Positions 51,338 to 61,702 of a stretch of DNA of 64,000 nucleotides are shown in pieces (within the stretch, counting starts at the first letter, position 1; each line of letters begins with the position of its first letter). The notes beneath the pieces are model-generated. The model worked only from the letters and a program-made list of their open reading frames with translations. It did not search any database and was not told where the DNA came from. The DNA comes from Mesorhizobium koreense (GTDB taxonomy: Bacteria > Pseudomonadota > Alphaproteobacteria > Rhizobiales > Rhizobiaceae). The stretch is from contig NZ_CP134228.1 of NCBI RefSeq assembly GCF_031656215.1, forward strand, positions 2,747,001 to 2,811,000, read 5' to 3'. A program made the position numbers and the translations under genes.

Positions 51338-52525
51338 CTACTGGTTCGCGATTATCTTCAGGCCGAGCGTTTCGGGCAGTTGCTGCGGCGCGCCCATCGC
51401 GCCCGCGGCGATCATGGCGAGCGGCACCGGATTGGGCGGAGCCGCCACAATCGCCAGGTTCTTCGGATCATCGAGGAAAGTGGAGACCGCCTTGGTCACC
51501 TCCGCCGACAAATCGGGATTGTTGAGCTTCATGAGCATGAAGGGCAGGACGGCCTTCGCCTGGTTGGCGATGTCGCTACGCTTCGTTCCCTGCTGTTCGG
51601 CGGCGTAGTCCATGACCTTGCCCGTCAGCGAAGCGTCATCGTACCGGATCGTCGCGCCGCTGAAGGAGAGTTGCTGCATGAGGCCGAGCAGCGCCATCGA
51701 CTGCGCGGTCTTCTGGTCCTCCGGCGCTTCCGCGATCTTCTTGCGGATGGCGTGCAGCGAGCGGATGAATTCGGGCGTGTAGCCGTTCATCTGCAAGCTG
51801 ATGTCGAACGTGCCGGCATCCTTGACCGTGAGTTTGTAGGTGTCGAGCGAAGCCGCGCCGGTCTTCGGCGCCCAGCTTCCGGCCATGGAGAAGCTGCCTT
51901 CGACCGTCTCATAACCGAGCGCCTTTATCGCCGCCTTCGATTTGGGATCGTCCACGCCGGAAAGATCGGCGGTGAAGCTGTCTGCGGCGCCGTCGAACTT
52001 CAGCGGGCTGTCGCCCTCGGGCCGCGTAATGTCGACATGAAATCCCGTGAGGTCGAAGACCTGCTTGCCCTCGTGCTTGACCGACACCTCGCCGACCTTG
52101 GCCTTGTCGTAGAGCATGACGCTGTCCATCGGGTCGGTGCTGTCCGGCGGCGGCAGTCTCAGGCCGGAAATCGAGACATCCGTCATCGAGACGGTCGCGC
52201 CGGCGTTCTCCATGCTGTAGGCGGGCAGCGAGGCGTTGCCGACGACATAGTCGCCGCTTTCCTCGGTGACGCCGGTCAGTGTCACGTCACCGATCTCGGC
52301 GCGCTTGTCCGTGCCCGAGGCACCTGCCGTCACGCCCGAAAGCACCATCGAGGAAGCGTCGCCGCTGACGTTCTTCCACTGCAGGTCGACATCCTGCTTG
52401 GCGAGGACGTCCTTCAGCCGGTTGGCGATATCGGCCGGTTCGGCCGCTTGCGCCGCCGCGAAGGGCAGGGCGATCAGGAAGCTGGAAGCCACGAAGGCGC
52501 GAAGGAGAGGCCGTACGGTCGACAT
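51338..52525 (-). CDS. Exported protein of unknown function
   Basis: About 395 residues with a signal peptide (MSTVRPLLRAFVASSFLIALPFAAAQAAE, shown here by its ends MSTVR and AAQAAE). The mature part is rich in short beta-like stretches, ends ETLGLKIIANQ, and recalls AsmA/DUF945-type periplasmic proteins in style, but I cannot assign it to a named family. ATG 52525 has AGAGGGACC upstream; a longer frame to 52633 would put the signal peptide in the middle. It is convergent with pcp and divergent from parC by 193 bases. Conserved position next to parC is known in rhizobial genomes only from general memory, so it is not used as evidence. Confidence 0.65.
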   Translation of the reverse strand: MSTVRPLLRAFVASSFLIALPFAAAQAAEPADIANRLKDVLAKQDVDLQWKNVSGDASSMVLSGVTAGASGTDKRAEIGDVTLTGVTEESGDYVVGNASLPAYSMENAGATVSMTDVSISGLRLPPPDSTDPMDSVMLYDKAKVGEVSVKHEGKQVFDLTGFHVDITRPEGDSPLKFDGAADSFTADLSGVDDPKSKAAIKALGYETVEGSFSMAGSWAPKTGAASLDTYKLTVKDAGTFDISLQMNGYTPEFIRSLHAIRKKIAEAPEDQKTAQSMALLGLMQQLSFSGATIRYDDASLTGKVMDYAAEQQGTKRSDIANQAKAVLPFMLMKLNNPDLSAEVTKAVSTFLDDPKNLAIVAAPPNPVPLAMIAAGAMGAPQQLPETLGLKIIANQ

Positions 52526-52718
52526 GGGGTCCCTCTGAATGAGCTGCCGAATGGATGCGTCTTTCGGTCGAACAGGAAAAAGACCGGACGATGGCGTGGC
52601 GGCAAGATTGCGCAAATATCGGGCCGATGGCAAACAAATCCTGCATCAAGAAAACGTTTGCCGGGCTTTTCCCGCCGTCGCCCTTGCCGCGAATCATCCG
52701 CTCGGCTAACCCCGGATC

Positions 52719-54971
52719 ATGGGCAAAGAGGTACTGCCGCCTGGCGGACAAGGTGGCGACAACATCGAAGCGGTCGACCTGAAGAAGGCGCTCGAGGAGC
52801 GCTATCTCGCCTATGCGCTGTCGACCATCATGCACCGGGCGCTGCCGGACATGCGCGACGGGCTGAAGCCCGTGCAACGGCGCATCATGCACGCCATGCG
52901 GCTCTTGCGGCTCAACCCCGACCAGGGTTTCGCCAAATGCGCCCGCATCGTCGGCGAGGTGATGGGCAAGTTCCACCCGCATGGCGACCAGTCGATCTAC
53001 GACGCGCTGGTGCGGCTGGCGCAGGAATTCTCGGTACGCTACCCGCTTGCCGACGGGCAGGGCAATTTCGGCAATATCGACGGCGATAACCCCGCCGCCA
53101 TGCGCTACACCGAGGCGCGCATGACGGAGGTGGCGACGCTGCTTCTGGAAGGTATCACCGAAGACGCCGTCGATTACCGACCGACCTATAACGAGGAGGA
53201 CGAGGAGCCGGTCGTGCTGCCCGGCGCCTTCCCGAACCTGCTCGCCAACGGCTCGACCGGCATCGCGGTCGGCATGGCCACCTCGATCCCGCCGCACAAT
53301 GCCGCCGAGATCTGCGACGCCGCGCTGCATCTCATCGACCATCCCGACGCCACCGTCGACGATCTGATGCAGATCGTACAGGGGCCGGATTTCCCGACCG
53401 GCGGCATTATCGTGGACAGCCGCGCCTCCATCGTGGAAGCCTACCGCACCGGCCGCGGCGCGTTCCGTACACGCGCCCGCTGGGAGCAGGAGGACCAGGG
53501 CCGCGGCACCTATGTCGTGGTCGTCACCGAGATCCCCTACCAGGTGCAAAAGGCGAAGCTGGTCGAGAAGATCGCCGAACTGATCCTCGCCCGCAAGCTG
53601 CCGCTCCTGGAAGACGTGCGCGACGAGAGCACGGAGGATATCCGCCTCGTTCTGGTGCCGAAGAGCCGCACCGTCGACGCCGCCATCCTGATGGAATCGC
53701 TGTTCAAGCTGACCGAGCTCGAAAGCCGCATCTCGCTCAACATGAACGTACTCTCGCGCGGGCGCGTGCCCAACGTACTGTCGCTGAAGGAAGCGCTCGC
53801 CGAATGGCTGGCGCACCGCCGCGAGGTGCTCCAGCGCCGCTCCCGCCACAGGCTGGGCGAGATCGAGCGCCGGCTGGAAATCCTCGGCGGCCTGCTTATC
53901 GCCTATCTCAACATAGACGAGGTGATCCGCATCATTCGCGAGGAGGACGAGCCCAAGCAGGTGATGATGGCCCGCTGGGATCTCACCGATTTGCAGGCCG
54001 AATCCATCCTCAACATGCGGTTGAGAAACCTGCGCAAGCTCGAGGAATTCGAGATCCGCAAGGAGTTCGACGGCCTTACCGAGGAGAAGAAGCAGATCGA
54101 GGCGCTGCTCGCTTCCGAGCCGAAGCAGTGGCAGATGATCGCCTGTCAGATACGCCTCATCCGCGACAAATTCGGCCCCGAGACGGCGCTTGGCCGCCGC
54201 CGTACGAGTTTTGCCGACGCGCCCGATGTCGATGTCGAGGAAATCCACAACGCCATGGTGGAGAAGGAGCCGATCACCGTCGTCGTCTCCGACAAGGGTT
54301 GGCTGCGCGCCATGAAGGGGCATCTGTCGGAGTTCGACAGCCTCACCTTCAAGGAAGGCGACAAGCTGAAGATGGCCTTCCACGCGCAGACCACCGACAA
54401 GGTGCTTCTGTTCTCCACCGGCGGCAAGTTCTTCACCATCGGCGCCGACCGGCTGCCCGGCGGCCGCGGCCATGGCGAGCCGGTCAGGCTCATCGTCGAC
54501 ATGGAGAACGACCAGGACATCGCCACCGCTTTCATCTTCCAGGGTGGCCGCAAGCTCCTGCTTGCCAGCCATCAAGGCTACGGCTTCGTCGTGCCGGAGG
54601 ACGAGCTTGTCGCCAACACCCGCAAGGGCAGACAGGTGATGAACGTAAAGACGCCCGATGAGGCGCAGATGGCGATCTTCGTCGAGGGCGACCATGTCGC
54701 CGTCATCGGCGAGAACCGGAAGCTGCTCGTCTTCCCGCTCGACCAGCTTGCCGAAATGACGCGCGGTAAGGGCGTACGGCTGCAGCGCTACAAGGATGGC
54801 GGCCTCGCCGACATCAAGACGTTTTCGCTCGCCGACGGCCTCACCTGGCAGGATTCATCCAGCCGAACCTTCACCCGGCCGAAGGAAGAACTCACCGAAT
54901 GGCTGGGCGACAGGGCGCAGGCCGGACGGATGGCGCCGAAGGGTTTTCCGCGGACGGGGAAGTTCGGGTGA
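52719..54971 (+). CDS. parC: DNA topoisomerase IV subunit A
   Basis: A 750-residue type II topoisomerase subunit. The catalytic tyrosine is Tyr130 ([10 protein letters not shown]). The winged-helix region ([16 protein letters not shown], actual ARIVGEVM) leads into the tower, coiled coil and a C-terminal six-bladed region without the GyrA box, which supports ParC rather than GyrA. The quinolone-determining positions read [12 protein letters not shown]: Gln91 and Asp95 stand where E. coli ParC has Ser80 and Glu84. It separates replicated chromosomes with ParE, which is not in the window. Confidence 0.94.
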   Translation: MGKEVLPPGGQGGDNIEAVDLKKALEERYLAYALSTIMHRALPDMRDGLKPVQRRIMHAMRLLRLNPDQGFAKCARIVGEVMGKFHPHGDQSIYDALVRLAQEFSVRYPLADGQGNFGNIDGDNPAAMRYTEARMTEVATLLLEGITEDAVDYRPTYNEEDEEPVVLPGAFPNLLANGSTGIAVGMATSIPPHNAAEICDAALHLIDHPDATVDDLMQIVQGPDFPTGGIIVDSRASIVEAYRTGRGAFRTRARWEQEDQGRGTYVVVVTEIPYQVQKAKLVEKIAELILARKLPLLEDVRDESTEDIRLVLVPKSRTVDAAILMESLFKLTELESRISLNMNVLSRGRVPNVLSLKEALAEWLAHRREVLQRRSRHRLGEIERRLEILGGLLIAYLNIDEVIRIIREEDEPKQVMMARWDLTDLQAESILNMRLRNLRKLEEFEIRKEFDGLTEEKKQIEALLASEPKQWQMIACQIRLIRDKFGPETALGRRRTSFADAPDVDVEEIHNAMVEKEPITVVVSDKGWLRAMKGHLSEFDSLTFKEGDKLKMAFHAQTTDKVLLFSTGGKFFTIGADRLPGGRGHGEPVRLIVDMENDQDIATAFIFQGGRKLLLASHQGYGFVVPEDELVANTRKGRQVMNVKTPDEAQMAIFVEGDHVAVIGENRKLLVFPLDQLAEMTRGKGVRLQRYKDGGLADIKTFSLADGLTWQDSSSRTFTRPKEELTEWLGDRAQAGRMAPKGFPRTGKFG

Positions 54972-55003
54972 GGACAAGCGGCTAGGGAGAGCAGATTAGG
55001 GTG

Positions 55004-55591
55004 ATGCTTCGCAAGGCAACCCCGGAGCGATTGAGCGCGTTTTCCGACGGGGTCTTTGCGGTGCTTATTACGGTGCTGGTCCTGGACTTGCGGCCGCCCG
55101 AACATCCCACCTTCGTGGCGTTGCTGTCGCTCTGGCCCACATGGCTGAGTTATGCGGTGAGTTACCTGTTCATCGCTATTGTGTGGGTCAATCATCACTA
55201 TCTGATGCGCTATGCCACGGAGGCGACCCATCGGCTCTTATGGTTCAATTTTGCTCACCTGTTTTCCATGTCGCTGCTTCCACTCGCTACGGCATGGATG
55301 GCTGTGAGTGAGCTTGCACCGCAGCCGGTCGCCTTTTACGCGGCGGTATTCTTCCTCGTGAACGCGACGTATATCTGCCTGATCTGGGAACTTGTCGGAC
55401 CCGGTTCCGGCAACGAGGCTCCAATACCAGGGCGGAAGATCATGCGTTTCCGCGCCATCGTTACGTTATGCTTTTTCGGCGCAGCCGCGGCGATCGCATT
55501 GCGATACCCGCTTGTCGGGCTGGGTATCTGTGTCCTTTGCCTGATCGGCTATCTTCGACCCGAGCCCACATATGGGAAACCACTGGACTAG
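55004..55591 (+). CDS. TMEM175-like potassium-channel family protein (DUF1211)
   Basis: A 195-residue membrane protein. RLSAFSDGVFAVLITVLVLDL is the first-helix signature of TMEM175 proteins, with the FSD motif, and NHHYLMRYATEATHRLLWFNF follows. Six hydrophobic segments are expected and visible. Bacterial relatives are potassium-permeable channels. GTG 55001 or ATG 55004 could be the start. The gene follows parC by 32 bases on the same strand. Confidence 0.86.
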   Translation: MLRKATPERLSAFSDGVFAVLITVLVLDLRPPEHPTFVALLSLWPTWLSYAVSYLFIAIVWVNHHYLMRYATEATHRLLWFNFAHLFSMSLLPLATAWMAVSELAPQPVAFYAAVFFLVNATYICLIWELVGPGSGNEAPIPGRKIMRFRAIVTLCFFGAAAAIALRYPLVGLGICVLCLIGYLRPEPTYGKPLD

Positions 55592-56084
55592 GCTGTCGGC
55601 CGAGCAGGACGTGGATAAATCTACGCCGGTTTGTCTCCCAACCTGTTCATATTCCTGCCTTTCCGTATTTTCTTCTCTCGCTTTCTCCACGCCTCCTGCC
55701 CTTCATCCATAATCCCGTCAGTTCCTCCCATCGGGAACACCGATCATGACGGTGATTGCGTGGGGAGGAGCCGGCGCCTCCGCCTTGATGCCGACGTGGC
55801 ATTGCGGCCGGGGAGGTCCCGTCTGGAGGTTCCCCTGGGGGCACTATGACCCCTGCGTGCCGGTAGAAGGTACACAGACCCCGGGGCGAGCGCTGACCCT
55901 GTTCGGAGCGACTACCCTTCGGCAGGTTCAGGGTGAGGCTCGGGGAGCAGCGGAACAGGCGGGAACAGAAATCGCCGGACGGGCGGCCGCAAGGTCGCAC
56001 GTAATTTACTAGATGAGCGAGCCTGCGGCCGCCTGTCTTCCCGAATGTGCTTGCGTTAAAGGTGCCATTGGCTTAGGCATAGCA
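55592..56084. other. Gene-free stretch with hairpin-forming repeat
   Basis: 493 bases with no convincing coding region on either strand. It contains a candidate repeat ACCCTTCGGCAGGTTCAGGG (from 55914), which resembles dispersed palindromic elements of alphaproteobacteria, and an imperfect hairpin pairing CTGACCCTG (about 55893-55901) with CAGGGTGAG. Two other GGAG/CTCC-rich patches lie near 55760-55850. Confidence 0.45.
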
Positions 56085-56103
56085 GTACCGTAACGTACGG
56101 TAC
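56085..56103 (+). promoter_or_regulatory. Palindromic operator before the TetR gene
   Basis: GTACCGTA, spacer ACG, TACGGTAC: a perfect 8-bp inverted repeat of 19 bases, 21 bases before the TetR start. TetR regulators usually bind such a site in front of their own gene, so autorepression is likely. No second copy was seen before ilvC. Confidence 0.7.
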
Positions 56104-56124
56104 GGAATAATCCGGGCAGCCGCG

Positions 56125-56742
56125 ATGGAGATGGATCAGCTCACGGAGCGCCAGAAGGACGTGCTCGATGCGGCGCTCGCGCTCATGATGGAGGCGGGCG
56201 ACCAGCTCACCATGGCGGGCGTGGCGCGGCGGGCGAGCTGCTCCAAGGAGACGCTCTACAAATGGTTCGGCGACCGCGACGGGCTCCTGACCGCGACGGT
56301 CCAGTGGCAGGCGTCGAAGGTGCGTGTCGAGCCGGTCGATCGCGCGAGGCTCGACCTTGCCGGGCTGGCTTCGGTGCTGAAGAGATTCGCCGCCGACTGG
56401 CTGCGGGTCGTCTCCAGTCCGACTTCGATCGCGCTCAACCGATTGGCGGTCGCGCATGCCGGATCCGACAAGCCCGGCCTTGGGGCGATCGTCCTCGAAA
56501 ACGGGCGCTTCGCCCTTGCGCGGCGGCTGAAGCCGGTGCTTGAAGCGGGGCGGGAGAAGGGGCTTCTCGTCTTTGACGACGCGGAGGCGGCCTTCCGCAC
56601 ATTCTTCGGGCTGGTCGCCCGCGACGTACAGATGCGATTGCTTTTGGGCGACCCGATGAAATTGACTGAAGCGGAGATCGTCGGCGATGCCGCCGAGGCG
56701 ACGCGGCAGTTCCTCGCTCTTTATGGAGGCGATGAGGAATGA
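56125..56742 (+). CDS. TetR/AcrR-family transcriptional regulator
   Basis: A 205-residue repressor. The N-terminal DNA-binding domain is clear: TERQKDVLDAALALMMEAG then MAGVARRASCSKETLYKWFGDRDGLL. The C-terminal ligand domain resembles the AefR/C-terminal TetR type (AFRTFFGLVARDVQMRLLLG). The ligand is unknown. It lies before ilvC, but two repeats sit between them, and the palindrome lies on its own upstream side, so control of ilvC is not shown. Confidence 0.87.
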   Translation: MEMDQLTERQKDVLDAALALMMEAGDQLTMAGVARRASCSKETLYKWFGDRDGLLTATVQWQASKVRVEPVDRARLDLAGLASVLKRFAADWLRVVSSPTSIALNRLAVAHAGSDKPGLGAIVLENGRFALARRLKPVLEAGREKGLLVFDDAEAAFRTFFGLVARDVQMRLLLGDPMKLTEAEIVGDAAEATRQFLALYGGDEE

Positions 56743-56744
56743 AT

Positions 56745-56792
56745 GGTGCGTCCTTCGAGGCTCCGCTTCGCGGAGCACCTCAGGATGAGGGA
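56745..56792. repeat. Rhizobial-type palindromic repeat, left copy
   Basis: GGTGCGTCCTTCGAGGCTCC, then GCTTCGCGGAGC and CCTCAGGATGAGGG. It is the same element as at 39911 and 40085 and is inverted relative to the copy at 56853. The inner GCTCCGC/GCGGAGC part folds into a hairpin. Confidence 0.85.
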
Positions 56793-56852
56793 GGCGGGTG
56801 CCGCCGGCTCAGCCCTGGCATGCTGAAGGGTGGGGGAGGTCAGCGCCAGCCG

Positions 56853-57953
<1,101 letters not shown>

Positions 57954-57961
57954 CGGATCCA

Positions 57962-58005
57962 AGGGAACTGCCCGAAGGCCGAGCCGGAGGGCGGTTCCCT
58001 CTTTG
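57962..58005 (+). terminator. Intrinsic terminator after ilvC
   Basis: AGGGAACTGCCC (57962-57973) pairs with GGGCGGTTCCCT (57989-58000), allowing one G-T pair, and is followed by CTTT. It begins nine bases after the ilvC stop. Confidence 0.8.
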
Positions 58006-58038
58006 CACGCTTCGACAGGCGTGTGATAGAATGTTCGT

Positions 58039-58335
58039 ATGAACAGGACCGATGCCATTTTGAGATTGCGCCAGACGGAAGGTGCCGTTCGTAGCATGGG
58101 CGCAACCGCGCTTTATTTGTTCGGGTCAACAGTCCGCGATGAAGCGCAGCTTGCCAGCGATCTGGACATTTTCATCGACTATGACGCCGATCGGCGCTTT
58201 TCGCTTCTCGACCTGGTCGGCATCAAGCAGCATCTGGAGGAAGAGCTTGCCATGACGGTCGATATCACGACCCGCAACAGCCTTCATCCGATGCTGCGGG
58301 CCGACATCGAGCAATCAGCCATTCGCGTATTCTGA
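58039..58335 (+). CDS. mntA: MntA-like nucleotidyltransferase antitoxin (type VII)
   Basis: A 98-residue minimal nucleotidyltransferase. The motif LFGSTVRDEAQLASDLDIFID holds Gly29-Ser30 and the metal-binding Asp41 and Asp43. In characterised pairs such proteins AMP-ylate a tyrosine of the HEPN partner HepT and so silence it. Its stop overlaps the start of the next gene (TGATG). It lies between ilvC and the GcvT flavoprotein gene. Confidence 0.85.
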   Translation: MNRTDAILRLRQTEGAVRSMGATALYLFGSTVRDEAQLASDLDIFIDYDADRRFSLLDLVGIKQHLEEELAMTVDITTRNSLHPMLRADIEQSAIRVF

Positions 58336-58685
58336 TGGCGAAGCGGAAAGTCGGGCCGGTTCTGGCCGAAATCCGCGAGGCCATCGAAGGCATCGAAACT
58401 TACACGGCAGGTAAGACGCTGGCCGATTTTCAGCGCGATTGGCTGTTGCGGCTGGCAGTTCAAAGGGCTCTTGAGATCATTTCGGAAGCAGCCAGGCATA
58501 TGCCGGACGAACTTCTGGCTCAGGCTTCCGGTGTTCCGTGGAAAAAGATACGTGGGATCGGCAATGTCTTGCGGCACGAGTACCACAAGATTGCCGATGA
58601 CGTGATCTGGGCCGTCGTGGTCGAAAACATCGGCCCGCTGAAAACGGCCATCGATATCATCAGCCAACACATATCGGGGGAGTAG
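58335..58685 (+). CDS. hepT: HepT-like HEPN/DUF86 ribonuclease toxin
   Basis: A 116-residue helical protein of the DUF86 family (WLLRLAVQRALEIISEAARH and PWKKIRGIGNVLRHEYHKI). The usual HEPN active-site motif has R-N then three residues and H; here the place of the arginine is taken by Gly76 (GNVLRHEY), with arginines at 73 and 80 nearby. The partner-modified tyrosine site may be Tyr83 in RHEYHKI. The arrangement with MntA is typical. Whether the RNase is active needs testing because of the changed motif. Confidence 0.83.
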   Translation: MAKRKVGPVLAEIREAIEGIETYTAGKTLADFQRDWLLRLAVQRALEIISEAARHMPDELLAQASGVPWKKIRGIGNVLRHEYHKIADDVIWAVVVENIGPLKTAIDIISQHISGE

Positions 58686-58792
58686 TCAGTGTCTCGTGCG
58701 TCGCGGGCCTTTTGCGGCATGTCGCAAACAGGCTGCAATCGCGCTGCACCGATCTGTAGTTTTCCCGCAAATTGAACTCGGAGCAGCGGGCA

Positions 58793-61354
58793 ATGGCGGA
58801 ATTTCCGAAGCATGCGAAGGTCGTCATCATCGGGCTGGGCGGCATCGTCGGCGCCTCGGTGGCGCACCATCTGGTCGAGCGCGGTTGGGACGACATCGTC
58901 GGCATCGACAAGTCCGGCATTCCGACCGATATCGGCTCGACCGCACATGCCTCCGATTTCTGCTACGCCACCAGCCACGATTTCCTGTCTTGCTGGACGA
59001 CGCTCTATTCCGTCGATTTCTACGAGAAGATGGGCCATTACGCCCGTGTTGGCGGGCTGGAGGTGGCGCGTGTCGACGACGATGCGCGGATGGATGAGAT
59101 CAAGCGCAAGGTCGCGTCGGGCAAGGCGTTCGGCACCAATGTGCGGCTGGTCGGCCCGGCCGAGATCAAGGAAAAATTCCCGCTGATCGAGGAAGACAAG
59201 GTGCAGGGCGGCATGTGGGATCCGGATGCCGGCCTAGTCATTCCCCGCTCGCAGACGGTCGCCGGCAAGCTGGTCGACCAGGCGGAGAAGGCCGGCAAGC
59301 TGAAGGCCTTCGCCAACACGCCCGCGAAATCGCTTGTCATCGAGAACGGCCGCATCAAGGGCGTGGTCACCGATCGCGGCACGATCGAAGCGGACCACGT
59401 CATCGTCTGCACTGGCCTGTGGGGCAGGCTGATCGCCGAGATGGCTGGCGAGGATCTGCCGGTCATGCCGGTCGATCATCCGCTGACCTTCTTCGGCCCC
59501 TACACGGAGTTTGCCGGCACCGGCAAGGAGATCGGCTACCCGCTCATGCGCGACCAGGGCAACTCGGCCTATATGCGCGACACCGGCGACCCGACGACGT
59601 CGGAAGGCGGCATGATCGAATGGGGCTATTACGAGGAAACCAACCCGCGCCTTGTCCATCCGCGCGAGCTTCTGGAGAAGCACCAGGCGCGGCTGTCGCC
59701 CTCGCAGCGCGACCTCGACATGGAACAGATTCTCGCGCCGCTGGAGAAAGCGATCGAGCTGACGCCGATCCTCGGCGAACTCGGCTATGACGAGCGCCGC
59801 TCCTTCAACGGGCTCTTGCAGGTGACGGCCGATGGCGGTCCGTCGATCGGCGAGAGCCAGAAGGTGAGGGGGCTCTGGTATGCAGTCGCGATCTGGGTCA
59901 AGGATGCGCCCGGCATGGCCAAGCTCGTCGCCGACTGGATGACGGACGGCCGCACCCATATCGACCACCACCAGATCGACTATGCCCGCTTCTATCCGCA
60001 CCAGACCGAGGAGAAATTCGTCGAGGGCCGCTGCGGCGAGGCGGCGCAGAAGATCTACAATCCCGCCGTCCATCCGCGCGAGCCTTATGCCACCGGCCGC
60101 AACATCCGCCGCTCGCCCTTCTACGAGCGGGAAAAGGAACTCGGCGGTTATTTCATGGAACTCGGCGGCTGGGAGCGGGCGCACGGCTACGCCGCCAACG
60201 AGCACCTTCTGGAGAAATACGGCAACCGCGTGCCGGTGCGCGAGAACGAGTGGGACAACCGCCATTTCTGGCGCGTGTCGAACGCCGAGCATCTGGCGAT
60301 GAGCGAGGATTGCGGCATCGTCAACCTGTCGCATTTCTATATGTTCGAGGTGGCCGGACCCGACCACGTCGCGCTGATGGAGTGGCTGTGCGCCGCAAGG
60401 ATCGGGGGTGACGCCAATATCGGCAGGGGCATCTACACGCATTTCCTCGACGACGAGGGCATGGTGCGCGCCGATCTGACCGTGATCCGCATGGCGGACC
60501 GCTGCCGCGTCATCGACGGCGCCGATGCCGGCCCGCGCGACTTCAACTACGTCAGGCGGGTCGCCGAGGACAAAGGCTTTGATGTCACCGTCACCGACGT
60601 GACGGACAAATATGTCACCATCGGCTGCTGGGGACCGAACGCACGGACGACCCTTCAAAAGGTGGTGGAGAATCCGGACGGCCTGTCTCTCGAAAACTTT
60701 CCCTTCGCCGCCATCCGTACGATCCGCATCGCCGGCAAGGACGTCATGGCCTTCCGCATCTCCTATGTCGGCGAGCAGGGCTGGGAACTGCACATGCGCT
60801 ATGAAGACGGGCTTGCCGTCTGGGACGCGCTGCGCTCAACGGGCATCATGGCCTTCGGCGTAGAGACGTACGCCAATACGCGCCGCATGGAGAAGAGCCT
60901 GAGGCTCCAGAACGCCGACCTCCTGACGGAATACAACCTCTACGAAGCGGACCTCGCCCGGCCGAAGGTCAAGGAAGCCGATTTCCGCGGCAAGGAGAAG
61001 CATGTCGAATACCGTGCCCGCGAGCACCAGCCGGCGATGCTGTGCACGCTGCTGATGACGGAGAATACGGACAAGAAGGGCGTCGCCCGCTATCCGGTCG
61101 GCATCATGCCGGTGATGGATCCCGATACCGGCAAGACACTGGTCGACGAACTCGGTCGCCGCTCTTTCACGACGTCGGTGGCTTATGGCCCGACCATCGG
61201 CAAGAATATCGCGCTCGCCTATCTGCCCTGGGCCTGGTGCCAGGAAGGACGGAAACTCAAGGTCGAGTATTTCGGCGAGATCTATCCCGTCGAAGTCGCG
61301 GCGGTCGGCTACAAGCCGCTCTATGATCCGGAAAATCTGAAGCCGCGGAGCTGA
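58793..61354 (+). CDS. Second FAD-dependent oxidoreductase fused to GcvT domains (dimethylglycine/sarcosine dehydrogenase-like)
   Basis: An 853-residue enzyme of the same architecture as the one at 15700 but clearly a different branch. The flavin motif is VVIIGLGGIVGASVAHHLV, with SGIPTDIGSTAHASDFC where the other has SGSTWHAAGG. The GcvT part begins near residue 470 (RENEWDNRHFWRVSNAEHLAM) and ends with SVAYGPTIGKNIALAYLP. It should oxidise an N-methyl donor and pass the carbon to tetrahydrofolate. ATG 58793 has GGAGC upstream. The substrate is unknown, and it stands alone between the MntA/HepT pair and convergent mmsB. Confidence 0.88.
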   Translation: MAEFPKHAKVVIIGLGGIVGASVAHHLVERGWDDIVGIDKSGIPTDIGSTAHASDFCYATSHDFLSCWTTLYSVDFYEKMGHYARVGGLEVARVDDDARMDEIKRKVASGKAFGTNVRLVGPAEIKEKFPLIEEDKVQGGMWDPDAGLVIPRSQTVAGKLVDQAEKAGKLKAFANTPAKSLVIENGRIKGVVTDRGTIEADHVIVCTGLWGRLIAEMAGEDLPVMPVDHPLTFFGPYTEFAGTGKEIGYPLMRDQGNSAYMRDTGDPTTSEGGMIEWGYYEETNPRLVHPRELLEKHQARLSPSQRDLDMEQILAPLEKAIELTPILGELGYDERRSFNGLLQVTADGGPSIGESQKVRGLWYAVAIWVKDAPGMAKLVADWMTDGRTHIDHHQIDYARFYPHQTEEKFVEGRCGEAAQKIYNPAVHPREPYATGRNIRRSPFYEREKELGGYFMELGGWERAHGYAANEHLLEKYGNRVPVRENEWDNRHFWRVSNAEHLAMSEDCGIVNLSHFYMFEVAGPDHVALMEWLCAARIGGDANIGRGIYTHFLDDEGMVRADLTVIRMADRCRVIDGADAGPRDFNYVRRVAEDKGFDVTVTDVTDKYVTIGCWGPNARTTLQKVVENPDGLSLENFPFAAIRTIRIAGKDVMAFRISYVGEQGWELHMRYEDGLAVWDALRSTGIMAFGVETYANTRRMEKSLRLQNADLLTEYNLYEADLARPKVKEADFRGKEKHVEYRAREHQPAMLCTLLMTENTDKKGVARYPVGIMPVMDPDTGKTLVDELGRRSFTTSVAYGPTIGKNIALAYLPWAWCQEGRKLKVEYFGEIYPVEVAAVGYKPLYDPENLKPRS

Positions 61355-61371
61355 CGCGCTCCGAATGGAAA

Positions 61372-61405
61372 AACCGCGTTCCTCCATCCGGACGAACGCG
61401 GCTTT
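61372..61405 (+). terminator. Intrinsic terminator after the second GcvT flavoprotein gene
   Basis: CCGCGTTC (61374-61381) pairs with GAACGCGG (61394-61401), followed by CTTT. It starts 20 bases past the stop. The gene-free stretch continues to 61702 and also holds three AGATACG heptamers (near 61411, 61433 and 61449) and the mmsB terminator. Confidence 0.75.
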
Positions 61406-61601
61406 GCCAGATACGCATGGCCCTTCGCGTACAAGATACGCTGCGAAAGATACGGCTCCGGTACGCGAGACCTGATCCGGAGCGGCGGGCGGGCTGCGAA
61501 TTTCCGCCTCGCCATCCGTTCTAAGGCGACATCGTTACCGTGCGGTTATCAGGAACTTAAGCAAACCTAAAGATGACGTTTTTTGTCACCGGCGCGGATA
61601 G

Positions 61602-61635
61602 AAAAATGGGTTGCGTCCGCGCTTTTGCAACCCAT
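61602..61635 (-). terminator. Intrinsic terminator after mmsB
   Basis: On the minus strand ATGGGTTGC and GCAACCCAT form a perfect 9-bp stem with a 12-base loop, followed directly by TTTTT (61602-61606). It lies 67 bases past the mmsB stop and closes the valine-degradation pair. Confidence 0.85.
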
Positions 61636-61702
61636 GCGGGACTTCGGCAAGTCTATGAAAGAAATGGATGAATCGGCGGGCCGATTCGGACGACCCGGGG
61701 CG

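Noticed and set aside
52287-54695. An 802-codon open frame opposite parC and running into the exported-protein gene
   Set aside because: It lies across two real genes, has shadow-type composition and no family signal.
55746-56012. An 88-codon plus-strand frame between the TMEM175-like and TetR genes
   Set aside because: No Shine-Dalgarno, no family resemblance, and it spans a repeat-like hairpin; better seen as non-coding.
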